Positions 1 through 6,770 of a stretch of DNA of 16,706 nt are shown here, one piece after another. Below the pieces are notes generated by a model. It had not been told where the DNA came from. It ran no database searches and worked only from the letters and a program-made list of their open reading frames with translations. The first letter of the stretch is position 1; every line of letters starts with the position of its first letter. Source of the DNA: Pseudomonadota bacterium. Lineage in GTDB: Bacteria > Pseudomonadota > Gammaproteobacteria > Xanthomonadales > Xanthomonadaceae. The stretch is taken from NCBI GenBank assembly GCA_023425225.1, contig JAFADB010000031.1:1-16706 (forward strand), written 5' to 3'. The position numbers and the translations under genes are program-made.

Positions 1-25
1 TGAGTGGCGCTGCGATTTCCGGCGA

Positions 26-54
26 ATTGAACGATGGCTTGACAGCGTTGTCAA
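26..54 (-). promoter_or_regulatory. Sigma70-like promoter reading out of the left edge
   Basis: On the minus strand a -35 TTGACA (49-54) is separated by exactly 17 bp from a -10 TTCAAT (26-31), which puts the transcription start near position 19. No start codon lies between it and the window edge, so the gene it drives is outside the window, on the minus strand. The -35 hexamer is embedded in a LacI-type palindrome (39-54). The bases before the -35 (AAAAGTTTGACA) are nearly the same as those before the receptor promoter near 9600, which suggests one regulon. The hexamers are seen directly; activity and the target gene are inferred. Confidence 0.6.
39..54. promoter_or_regulatory. Probable LacI-family operator
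   Basis: TTGACAGCGTTGTCAA is a 16-bp palindrome with a single mismatched pair and a central CG, the usual form of LacI/GalR-family operators. It covers the -35 and the start of the spacer of the leftward promoter, a position that would block RNA polymerase. It shares the core GACAGCG and a TGTC right arm with the second site at 9564-9583. The natural candidate ligand is the LacI-type regulator encoded at 277-1314. That pairing is inferred from proximity and motif sharing. Confidence 0.65.
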
Positions 55-69
55 ACTTTTCCATCCAAT

Positions 70-95
70 GGCAAAAACACGGCAAACAAAGGCAA
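70..95 (-). repeat. Phased GGCAA repeats upstream of the leftward promoter
   Basis: GGCAA occurs at 70-74, 81-85 and 91-95 on the plus strand, that is, at 11 and 10 bp spacing, with A- or T-rich stretches between. The block lies about 16 to 46 bp upstream of the -35 of the leftward promoter. Helical phasing fits an activator-binding array, an UP-like element or intrinsic curvature. There are only three short copies, so chance is possible. Confidence 0.3.
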
Positions 96-145
96 TTTCC
101 AGCGTGTTTCGGTGTTGCGATGCAGCGAGCCGAATGCGCAAGTGC

Positions 146-171
146 GCCACCGCGGGGTGGCCGACCGGCCA
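146..171. other. Overlapping short inverted repeats in the non-coding stretch 55-276
   Basis: Two alternative hairpins share sequence: GCCACC/GGTGGC (146-151 with 156-161, 4-nt loop) and TGGCC/GGCCA (158-162 with 167-171, 4-nt loop). They lie between the leftward promoter and the regulator's 3' end. No convincing gene is present in 55-276; the open frames there lack ribosome-binding sites and recognisable protein sequence. The hairpins may belong to the 3' end of the regulator transcript. Confidence 0.25.
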
Positions 172-243
172 TGCTCGCCCGACCGGAAAGCGGCCCGGAC
201 GTCAGCGCGGTCGATGGCCAGGAAGCGCAGATCGGCGGAAGGC

Positions 244-269
244 CCGCAGGTGTCGCGCGCGCCCTGCGG
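244..269 (-). terminator. Hairpin just after the LacI-type regulator stop codon
   Basis: CCGCAGG (244-250) pairs perfectly with CCTGCGG (263-269) around a 12-nt loop, beginning 8 bp past the regulator's stop codon on the minus strand. There is no T-run after it, so this is at best a weak terminator or a 3'-end stabilising stem. Confidence 0.3.
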
Positions 270-276
270 CGGCGCC

Positions 277-1314
277 TCAGCGGCGCGGCTTGGCGGTGGA
301 TTCGCGGAACACGACCGTGTGGCCGACATGCACCATGGCGCCGGCATCGGCCGCGCGCATCCGCTCCAGCAGCTGCATCGTCGCCACCCGCCCCATCTCC
401 GCGGTCGGCTGCTGCACCGTGCTCAACGCCGGATAGATGTGGCGCGCGATCGGCGTATCGTCGAAGCCGCACACCGACAGGTCGCGCGGAATGCGCAGGC
501 CGCGCTCGAACGCCGCGCGGATGACGCCGGCGGCCATGTCGTCGTTGGCGGCGAAGATCGCGGTGGGCGGATCGGGAAGATCGAGCAGTTCGTTGGCCGC
601 CGTGATCCCCGATTCGAACGAGAACGCGCCCTGGACGATCAGCGTCGGATCGAGGCCGATGCCGTTGTCCTCCAGCGCCTGCCGGTAGCCCTTGTAGCGC
701 CACTGGCAGGCGCCGTGCGCCGGAGGTCCCTTGATGTGGCCGATGCGCCGATGGCCCAGGGCGATCACCCCGTTGACCAGTTCGCGTACTGCCGCAGTCT
801 CCTCCATCATCGCGCCGATGCGCCGGTCCGGGTGCTTGGGCGCGATGCAGGCGAACGGCGTGCCATGCGCTTCCAGGAAGTCGATGACGTTGGCGTCGTC
901 CGTCAGCGGCGGGATCAGCACGACGCCGTCGGGCGAGAAGTTCTCGAACACCGCCTGCAGGTCGTCGGGGCGTTTCGCCTTGTGCGAGCTGACGGGTGCC
1001 AGCACCAGGCTGTAGTGGCTGGCCCGGCAGGCATCGAGCATGCCGCTCTGGATCTCCATCAGGTAGTTGCGCGAGGGATTGTTGTACACCAGCGCGATCA
1101 CGTAGGAACGCTGCCCGGCCAGGCTGCGGGCGGAGAAGTTGGGCTTGTACTGCAGCTGCTCGATCGCGCGCAGCACGCGCTGGCGCATCTCCTCGCGGAC
1201 GTTGGGCTCGTTGTTGACCACGCGCGAGACGGTCTTCATCGACACCCCGGCCGCGGCGGCGACATCTTCCATCCGGCTACGCATGGTGCCGTTCCTGTTG
1301 CGAAGCTGATTCAT
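277..1314 (-). CDS. LacI/GalR-family transcriptional regulator of the sugar locus
   Basis: Predicted 345-residue DNA-binding repressor. An N-terminal helix-turn-helix (about residues 16-37, DVAAAAGVSMKTVSRVV) is followed by the typical hinge segment (KPNFSARSLAG, 57-67). After it comes a periplasmic-binding-protein-like effector domain ending in the family signature IFAANDDMAAGV and GFDDTPIA (253-290). The ATG at 1314 is chosen because GAGG stands 6 bp upstream; the reading frame stays open further upstream without a better ribosome site, and a Met at 1284 is the alternative. It is transcribed away from the deacetylase gene. Two LacI-type palindromes near it (39-54 and 9564-9583) are its likely targets; no such palindrome is visible in its own promoter, so autoregulation is not supported. 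The effector is not readable from sequence; a sugar released from beta-glucan is an inference from the neighbours. Confidence 0.93.
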   Translation of the reverse strand: MNQLRNRNGTMRSRMEDVAAAAGVSMKTVSRVVNNEPNVREEMRQRVLRAIEQLQYKPNFSARSLAGQRSYVIALVYNNPSRNYLMEIQSGMLDACRASHYSLVLAPVSSHKAKRPDDLQAVFENFSPDGVVLIPPLTDDANVIDFLEAHGTPFACIAPKHPDRRIGAMMEETAAVRELVNGVIALGHRRIGHIKGPPAHGACQWRYKGYRQALEDNGIGLDPTLIVQGAFSFESGITAANELLDLPDPPTAIFAANDDMAAGVIRAAFERGLRIPRDLSVCGFDDTPIARHIYPALSTVQQPTAEMGRVATMQLLERMRAADAGAMVHVGHTVVFRESTAKPRR

Positions 1315-1406
1315 CCCGAGCCTCATGCATTTCCATTCGGCGGTTCCAACGCGCATTGCCGCGCGATGGCCCGCAACGTTCCGGCACGTACCTCGGGCCG
1401 CCGGGA

Positions 1407-1435
1407 ACTGTAGGTAGCGCATCCCGCGGAATCAA
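1407..1435 (-). promoter_or_regulatory. Probable sigma70 promoter of the LacI-type regulator
   Basis: On the minus strand TTGATT (1430-1435) and TACAGT (1407-1412) are separated by 17 bp, each matching four of six consensus bases. Transcription would start near 1400, giving a leader of about 86 nt before the start codon at 1314. No LacI-type palindrome overlaps it. Confidence 0.45.
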
Positions 1436-1442
1436 GGCCGGT

Positions 1443-1466
1443 CTCCGGCGATGCGTCGTGCCGGAG
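1443..1466 (+). other. Inverted repeat in the regulator-deacetylase intergenic region
   Basis: CTCCGGC (1443-1449) and GCCGGAG (1460-1466) form a perfect 7-bp stem with a 10-nt loop, between the regulator promoter and the deacetylase start. It could be a leader hairpin of the deacetylase mRNA or a dyad operator. I found no convincing sigma70 promoter for the deacetylase in 1440-1600, so its expression signal is unassigned. Confidence 0.25.
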
Positions 1467-1601
1467 CTGGAACCACGCCTGCGATCCCTGACCCGAATGG
1501 GCATTGTGCGGATGCCTGCAGCAGCGCTTCCGTCGGCGCACTGGCCCGCGCCCGCACGGCATGCGAAAGTCCGCGAAAGCGGGAAACCGGGAGGGGCCGC
1601 G

Positions 1602-2444
1602 ATGAAGCTGGCGCTGTCGACGTTGCTGTTGTTCCTGGCCACCCCGCTGCCGGCGCACGCGGCACCTGGATTGCCGTTCACCTGGCCCGACGGCAGGAAG
1701 GCCGCGGTCAGCCTCGCGTACGACGACGGGCTGGATTCCCAGCTCGACAACGCGATCCCTGCATTGGAAAGGCATGGATTCAAGGCCAGCTTCTACCTTC
1801 CGTTGTCACGCGACGAGGTCTGGCGGCGCATCGACGAGTGGTGGCGCGCCGCACGGGACGGCCACGAACTCGGCAACCACACGCTGTTCCACCAGTGCTC
1901 CGGTTCGTTGCCGGACCGCGACTGGGTCGAACCGCAGCGCGACCTCGATACCACCAGCGCCGAGCAGATGCGCGACCAGGTGCTGCTGGCCAATACCCTG
2001 CTGCACGCGCTGGACGGACGCTCGCGGCGCACCTTCACCGTGCCCTGCGGGGATGCGATGGCCGCCGGCCAGGACTACGTCGCACCGGTGGCGCCGGCCT
2101 TCGCCGCGATCAAGCTCGGCGATGGCGCGCTGGTGGACGACATGCAGGCGCTTGATCTTGCCGCGGTTCCCTTCGAGGCTCCGGTCGGCGTCGATGGCAG
2201 GTACCTCATCGACCGGGTCGAGCAGGGCGCGCGCCGGGGAACGCTGGTCAGCCTCACCTTCCACGGCATCGGCGCGGACTACCTGGCCGTGTCCACGGAC
2301 GCCCACGGGGCGCTGCTGGACCATCTGGCGGCGCACCGCGACATCTACTGGGTGGCGACCTTCGACGAGATCGCGCGCTACATCCGCCAGCAACGTGCCG
2401 AGGCGGACACGGACGCAGCGCAGGCCGCCGGTCCCCTGCCCTGA
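1602..2444 (+). CDS. Secreted polysaccharide deacetylase, NodB-homology (CE4-like)
   Basis: A 280-residue exported protein of the NodB/CE4 fold, predicted to remove acetyl groups from a polysaccharide using a divalent metal. A signal peptide is clear (MKLALSTLLLFLATPLPAHA, cleavage after about residue 20). Motif 1 is AYDDG (39-43) in place of the common TFDDG. Metal-binding histidines are likely H93 and H97 in GNHTLFH. A TVPCG segment (146-150) takes the place of motif 3, and the late histidine motif is LTFHGIG (218-224). The metal ligands D42, H93 and H97 are therefore present. The ATG at 1602 has GGGAGG upstream. The gene lies convergent to the symporter gene (40-bp gap) and divergent from the regulator, inside a glucan-utilisation locus, so it may remove acetyl decorations before glycosidase attack; this role is inferred. 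The closest family may be the gellan-lyase-like NodB group, a recollection not tested here. Confidence 0.85.
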   Translation: MKLALSTLLLFLATPLPAHAAPGLPFTWPDGRKAAVSLAYDDGLDSQLDNAIPALERHGFKASFYLPLSRDEVWRRIDEWWRAARDGHELGNHTLFHQCSGSLPDRDWVEPQRDLDTTSAEQMRDQVLLANTLLHALDGRSRRTFTVPCGDAMAAGQDYVAPVAPAFAAIKLGDGALVDDMQALDLAAVPFEAPVGVDGRYLIDRVEQGARRGTLVSLTFHGIGADYLAVSTDAHGALLDHLAAHRDIYWVATFDEIARYIRQQRAEADTDAAQAAGPLP

Positions 2445-2466
2445 GCCGCGCCCAGCCTCGACGCGT

Positions 2467-2480
2467 CCGGCCGCGGCCGG
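2467..2480. terminator. GC palindrome between convergent deacetylase and symporter genes
   Basis: CCGGCCGCGGCCGG is a perfect 14-bp palindrome filling most of the 40-bp gap between two convergent stop codons. As RNA it could form a 5-bp stem with a 4-nt loop on either strand. No T-run follows, so intrinsic termination is doubtful; position alone suggests a bidirectional barrier. Confidence 0.35.
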
Positions 2481-2484
2481 CGCC

Positions 2485-4047
2485 TCACCAGAACACGGCA
2501 TACAGCGCCACCAGGATGGCCATGACGCCCACGGCGCCGATGTTGAAGCTCATCGGCGTGCCGTAGCCGACATCGTCGGTGCGGATCAGGTCGCGGCCCG
2601 GCGCGGCCGGCGTCGCCAGCGACACGCCCACCGCCAGCAGCAGCGACAGCACGAACACCAGCCCGACGCGGTCGATGAACGGCAGCGCCGGCCAGGCCAG
2701 CTTGAGCACCACCGACAGCGCGAACGAACCGATCGCCGCCGCCAGCGCGCCGGCCTCGTTGGCCCGCTTCCAGAACAGGCCCAGCATGAAGATCACCACG
2801 ATGCCCGGGGTGAAGAAGCCGGTGTATTCCTGGATGTACTGGAAGGCCTGGTCGAACCCGCCCAGCAGCGGCCGCGCGGCGAGGATCGCCAGCACCACCG
2901 CGACGAACGCGGCGATCCGCCCCACCCGCACCAGCTGTTTCTGCTCGGCCTGCGGGCGCCACTTGGCATAGAAGTCCAGGGTGAAGATGGTGGCCACCGA
3001 ATTGATCTTGGAGGCCAGCGACGCCACGATCGCCGCCACCAGTGCGGCGAACACCAGGCCCAGCACGCCGGTGGGCAGCAGCGTCATCATCGTCGGATAG
3101 GCCTGGTCGGGCTTGGCCAGGCCCGGCGCCAGCACCACCGCAGCGATGCCCGGCACCACCACCACCAGCGGCATCAGCAGCTTGAGGAAGGCGGCGAACA
3201 TCACGCCCTTCTGCGCCTCGCCGATGTCCCTGGCGGCCAGTGCGCGCTGGATGATGTACTGGTTGAAGCCCCAGTAGCTCAGGTTCATGATCCACAGCCC
3301 GCCGATCAGCACGCTCAGGCCCGGCAGGTCCTTGTAGAACGGGTTGTCGCGCGAAAGGATCATCTGGAAGTGTTCGGGATGCTCGCGCCACAGCGTGCCG
3401 AACCCGGCCAGCATGCCCGCGCCGTCGCCGATCGCGTTCAAGGTCAGCCCGGTGACCAGCAAGCCGCCCATCACCAGCAGGCTGACCTGCACGATGTCGG
3501 TCAGCGCCACCGCCTTCAGTCCCCCGTACAGCTGGTAGGCCAGCGCGAACAGGCCCATCAGCACCAGTGCCGGCATCTGCCCCATGCCGGTGACCTGCGC
3601 CACCGCGATCGAACCCAGCCACAGGATCGAGGTCAGGTTGACGAACACGTACAGGCCCAGCCAGAACACCGCCATCAGCGTGCGGATGCGGTTGCCGTAG
3701 CGCTGCTGCAGGAACTGCGGCATCGTGTAGATGCGGTTGCGCAGGAAGATCGGCAGGAAGAACTTGCCGACGATCAGCAGCGTCAACGCCGCCATCCACT
3801 CGTACGAGGCGATCGCCAGGCCGATGGCATAGCCGGAGCCGGCCATGCCGATGATCTGCTCGGCGGAGATGTTGGCCGCGATCAGCGAGGCGCCGATCGC
3901 CCACCACGGCAGCGACTTGCTGGCCAGGAAATAGTCCTCGGCACTCTTGCTGTGGCCGGCCTTCTCGCGCGAGACCCATTGCGCCAGCACGAAGATGCCG
4001 GCCAGGTAGACCAGCACGATGGCGATGTCCAGAACCGGAAGCTGCAT
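2485..4047 (-). CDS. Sodium/sugar symporter, SGLT type (solute:sodium symporter family)
   Basis: A 520-residue inner-membrane protein with about 14 hydrophobic helices, predicted to couple Na+ entry to uptake of glucose or galactose. It is strongly like the Vibrio sugar symporter vSGLT: AANISAEQIIGMAGSGYAIG (58-77), SYEWMAA (81-87), NLSYWGFNQYIIQRALAA (255-272), FLKLLMP (287-293) and the Na+-site segment ASLASKINSVAT (342-353). Recalled vSGLT sugar ligands Q69, E88, N260, K294 and the gate Y263 align with Q64, E83, N255, K289 and Y258 at a constant offset, so the sugar pocket looks intact. AGGAG lies 6 bp before the ATG at 4047. It is the last gene of the receptor-GH3-symporter operon, 93 bp after GH3, and so probably imports the monosaccharide that GH3 releases. 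Confidence 0.93.
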   Translation of the reverse strand: MQLPVLDIAIVLVYLAGIFVLAQWVSREKAGHSKSAEDYFLASKSLPWWAIGASLIAANISAEQIIGMAGSGYAIGLAIASYEWMAALTLLIVGKFFLPIFLRNRIYTMPQFLQQRYGNRIRTLMAVFWLGLYVFVNLTSILWLGSIAVAQVTGMGQMPALVLMGLFALAYQLYGGLKAVALTDIVQVSLLVMGGLLVTGLTLNAIGDGAGMLAGFGTLWREHPEHFQMILSRDNPFYKDLPGLSVLIGGLWIMNLSYWGFNQYIIQRALAARDIGEAQKGVMFAAFLKLLMPLVVVVPGIAAVVLAPGLAKPDQAYPTMMTLLPTGVLGLVFAALVAAIVASLASKINSVATIFTLDFYAKWRPQAEQKQLVRVGRIAAFVAVVLAILAARPLLGGFDQAFQYIQEYTGFFTPGIVVIFMLGLFWKRANEAGALAAAIGSFALSVVLKLAWPALPFIDRVGLVFVLSLLLAVGVSLATPAAPGRDLIRTDDVGYGTPMSFNIGAVGVMAILVALYAVFW

Positions 4048-4087
4048 GTGGATCTCCTGGTGGATCCGGATGGAGGCGGCATGCGCA

Positions 4088-4121
4088 TCCGTTCCGCCCC
4101 GTGTTCACCGGGGGGAACGGA
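4088..4121 (-). other. Strong hairpin between the GH3 and symporter genes
   Basis: The arms 4088-4100 and 4110-4121 pair over 12 bp with one single-base bulge (G4096) around a 9-nt loop. On the transcript the 5' arm is UCCGUUCCCCCC. It occupies the middle of the 93-bp gap and ends 40 bp before the symporter start. No U-run follows, so it is more likely an mRNA processing or stability element, or a partial attenuator, than a full terminator. Confidence 0.55.
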
Positions 4122-4140
4122 GCCAGGCCGTGCGTAGGCG

Positions 4141-6681
4141 CTAGCGGCCGCAGTCGACCGCGTCGGCGTCGCGGGCCGCGCCGGCCACCACCTTGATGTT
4201 GGTGAAGGCCGCATCGAACGGCGCGTCGGCGCCGATGCTGAAAGGCACCTCGACGCCGCCCAGGTCCAGCCCGCGCCGGGCGAAGCAGGCCAGCGGCACC
4301 TTGACCGTGTGCCTGCTGCCGGGCGCGAAGCCGGTCAGCGTGTCGCGCAGGTCGACGTCCGCGCCGCAGCCTTTGCCGCATTCCATGGCCAGCGTCACCG
4401 CCGAGCGCGGCGGCGTGTTCACCACCACGTCGAACTGCAGCGCGCCGTCGGCCTTCTCCATCGAGGCGAGGTTGTTGCGGGCCGGATTGCGCGCGAACAG
4501 GCGCCCCGGCGCCTGCCAGGCGACGCGCTTGGCATCCTGCTGGGTGTTGACCTGCACGGTGCTCACGCGCAGCGCCGGCTTGCCCTGCGGGAACTGCAGC
4601 GTGCTGTTGAGATCCGAACCCAGCGGCTGCTCGGCGTCGCCGGCCGCCACGTGCAGGGCGAACGGCGCGATGGCGGCCATGTTGAAGATCGGCAGTTCGG
4701 TGGGCGTGCCGCAGTTCTCGCGTGCATCGACGTCGAGCCGGCCGACGGCCTTGCCGCCGCGGTAGTCCAGCCCGTAGCCGACCGCGAACAGCGGCGGGTG
4801 CTGCGGATCGGGCCTGTCGCTGGGCGCCGGGCAGGCCACGTTCGGCCAGGGGAAGCTCAGCCGGCCGCGGAAGTCGTGCGCGGGGCGGCCATTGGCCGCG
4901 GCCACCAGCACGTCGCTCACGCCCTTGCCCTCGGTGCCGGGCAGCCAGGCGGCGACGAAGGCCTGCGACAGGTTGAGCAGGTCGTTGACGTACAGCGGCC
5001 GGCCGGACAGGAACACCGTGACCACCGGTTTGCCGCCGGCGGCGGCCGCCTCCAGCACCGCCAGGTCCTCGGGATGGCGGCGGCTGTGGGTGAGCGTGTC
5101 GGAGGCGACGATGTCGCCGTTGGTCTCGGCATAGGGCGTCTCGCCGATCACCGCCACCACCACGTCGTGGTCCGTGCCGGCAATGCCCTGCCCGTCCTCG
5201 CTGTAGGCGACATGGTCGGCACCCAGCGCCTCGCGCAGGCCGGCGAGGATGGAATCGGCATTGGGGAAGTCGGCATTGTCGTTGTCGGTGCCCTGCCAGG
5301 TCAGCGACCAGCCGCCGGTCTGGTTGGAGATGCTGTCGGCCCCCTTGCCCACCACCAGCACGCGCTGGCCGCGCTTGAGCGGCAGCGCCGCGCCCTCGTT
5401 CTTCAGCAGCACCAGCGACTCGGCCACCGCCTTGCGCGCGAGCTCGCGGTGCACCAGCGCGGCCGGATCGCCGGCGTGGCGGCTGTCGGAGGGCTTGTGC
5501 TCGAACAGCCCCGCGCGCAGCTTCACCCGCAGGATGCGGCTGACCGCATCGTCGATGCGCGACAGCGGGATCTGGCCCTCCTGCACCTGGCGCAGGGTGT
5601 TGGCGATGAAGTCCTGCCATTCGTCGGGCACCATCACCATGTCCACGCCGGCGTTGATCGCCTGCGGGCAACTGGCGTTGCTGCAGCCGGGCACCTGCGC
5701 GATGCCGTTCCAGTCGGAGATGACGAAGCCGTCGAAGCCCATCTTCTGCTTGAGCGCGACGGTCAGCAGGTCGTGGCTGCCGTGCATCTTGCCGTAGTCC
5801 TTGCCGGCGGCGACGTCGTTCCAGCTGTTGAACGAGGCCATCACCGTCTGCACCCCGGCCTCGATGGCACCGTAGTAGCCCTGGCCATGCACGTTGACCA
5901 TCTCATCCAGCGGCACCAGCGCGTTGCCCTGGTCCCTGCCCTGGTCGGTGGCGCCGTCGCCGATGAAGTGCTTGGCGGTGGCGACCACGTCGCCCTCGCC
6001 CTTGAGTTCGCCCTGCATGCCTTCGACGTAGGCCACCGCATAGTCGTGCACCAGCGCCCCCTGCGAGGAGAAGCTCTCGTAGGTGCGGCCCCAGCGTGCG
6101 TTCTGCGCCACCGCCACGGTCGGCGCGAAGGCCCAGGTGACGCCGGTGGCGCGGGTGGACTGCGCGGTGGCCCTGGCGATCCGGCCGATCAGCTGCGGAT
6201 CGTGCGCGGCGCCCAGGCCGATGTTGTGCGGGAAGATCGTCGCGCCATACACGTTGCTGTGGCCGTGCACCGCGTCGGTGCCCCAGATCACCGGGATCGG
6301 CGTGGCCGCGTCGGTGGACATGGACGCCTGGTGGTAGCGGTCGGCCAGCTCGACCCACGCTCCGACCGGGGCATGCTTGTCCATGCCCGGCCAGGAACCG
6401 CCGCCGTTGAGCACCGAGCCGATGTAGTACTGCCGCACCTGCTCGGGCGTGATCGACTTGATCTCCGGCTGAGTCATCTGGCCGATCTTCTGCTCCAGCG
6501 TCATCGAGGCGAGGATCTGCGCCACCCGCGCCTCCAGCGCGTCGTCGCGCGCCACCGCACTGCGCAGCGCCGGCCAGTCGGCCAGGTGGCCACGCGGTTT
6601 CGCGGCAGGCGCCGCCGTCGCCGCCATCGCGGCCGCGATGCAGCCTCCCAGTCCCAGAACGATCGCACCCGTCTTCTTCAC
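4141..6681 (-). CDS. GH3 exo-beta-glucosidase (glucan 1,4/1,3-beta-glucosidase, ExoP-like)
   Basis: An 846-residue exported glycoside hydrolase family 3 enzyme that removes glucose from the non-reducing ends of beta-gluco-oligosaccharides. The family layout is visible: N-terminal barrel (about 50-395) with KHFIGDGATD (237-246) and nucleophile D323 in GFVISDWN; an alpha/beta sandwich (about 415-640) with GETPYAETNGD (513-523), which should carry the acid/base glutamate; and a C-terminal beta-rich region (about 650-846) like the ExoP C-terminal domain. The start is GTG at 6681, preceded by AAGGAG at 6-bp spacing; no nearby ATG has a comparable site. The N-terminus is a signal sequence. LGGC at 11-14 could be a lipobox, but cleavage at ATA-AP near residue 23 is equally plausible, so periplasmic soluble or lipid-anchored form is open. 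It is the second gene of the receptor operon, 89 bp after the receptor. Confidence 0.93.
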   Translation of the reverse strand: MKKTGAIVLGLGGCIAAAMAATAAPAAKPRGHLADWPALRSAVARDDALEARVAQILASMTLEQKIGQMTQPEIKSITPEQVRQYYIGSVLNGGGSWPGMDKHAPVGAWVELADRYHQASMSTDAATPIPVIWGTDAVHGHSNVYGATIFPHNIGLGAAHDPQLIGRIARATAQSTRATGVTWAFAPTVAVAQNARWGRTYESFSSQGALVHDYAVAYVEGMQGELKGEGDVVATAKHFIGDGATDQGRDQGNALVPLDEMVNVHGQGYYGAIEAGVQTVMASFNSWNDVAAGKDYGKMHGSHDLLTVALKQKMGFDGFVISDWNGIAQVPGCSNASCPQAINAGVDMVMVPDEWQDFIANTLRQVQEGQIPLSRIDDAVSRILRVKLRAGLFEHKPSDSRHAGDPAALVHRELARKAVAESLVLLKNEGAALPLKRGQRVLVVGKGADSISNQTGGWSLTWQGTDNDNADFPNADSILAGLREALGADHVAYSEDGQGIAGTDHDVVVAVIGETPYAETNGDIVASDTLTHSRRHPEDLAVLEAAAAGGKPVVTVFLSGRPLYVNDLLNLSQAFVAAWLPGTEGKGVSDVLVAAANGRPAHDFRGRLSFPWPNVACPAPSDRPDPQHPPLFAVGYGLDYRGGKAVGRLDVDARENCGTPTELPIFNMAAIAPFALHVAAGDAEQPLGSDLNSTLQFPQGKPALRVSTVQVNTQQDAKRVAWQAPGRLFARNPARNNLASMEKADGALQFDVVVNTPPRSAVTLAMECGKGCGADVDLRDTLTGFAPGSRHTVKVPLACFARRGLDLGGVEVPFSIGADAPFDAAFTNIKVVAGAARDADAVDCGR

Positions 6682-6699
6682 GTGTTTCTCCTTCGCTCG

Positions 6700-6758
6700 G
6701 CGGCGCGAACACGGCGCCGCGGTTTCCTCGGGGAAAGGCAGGCCCGCCCTTCCCTGCC
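6700..6758 (-). other. Tandem hairpins between the receptor and GH3 genes
   Basis: The 89-bp gap holds three inverted repeats: GGCAGG/CCTGCC (6737-6742 with 6753-6758), TTTCC/GGAAA (6723-6727 with 6732-6736) and GCGGCGC/GCGCCGC (6700-6706 with 6714-6720, 7-nt loop). On the minus strand they follow the receptor stop in that order and precede the GH3 ribosome-binding site. Their arrangement suggests 3'-end protection of the receptor message and reduced downstream expression; this is inferred. Confidence 0.45.
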
Positions 6759-6770
6759 CTCGCGCAACGC

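Noticed and set aside
70..95. The GGCAA units as a CRISPR or tandem-repeat array
   Set aside because: There are only three 5-bp units and no longer repeat or spacer structure.
112..1413. A 433-codon plus-strand open frame opposite the regulator
   Set aside because: Antisense shadow of the LacI-type gene; no ribosome-binding site and an Arg/Ala/His-biased composition.
1315..1600. Search for a LacI-type operator in front of the regulator and the deacetylase
   Set aside because: No palindrome resembling GACAGCGCTGTC is present in this region, so regulator autoregulation and direct control of the deacetylase are not claimed.
1774..4137. A 787-codon plus-strand open frame rich in His, Gln and Arg
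   Set aside because: It is the antisense shadow of the symporter gene and an out-of-frame reading of the deacetylase; low-complexity composition is typical of GC-rich antisense frames.
2378..5671. A 1097-codon minus-strand open frame across the symporter and the GH3 3' part
   Set aside because: It is out of frame with both recognised genes, has compositionally biased Arg/Gly/Ala-rich sequence and no family motif.
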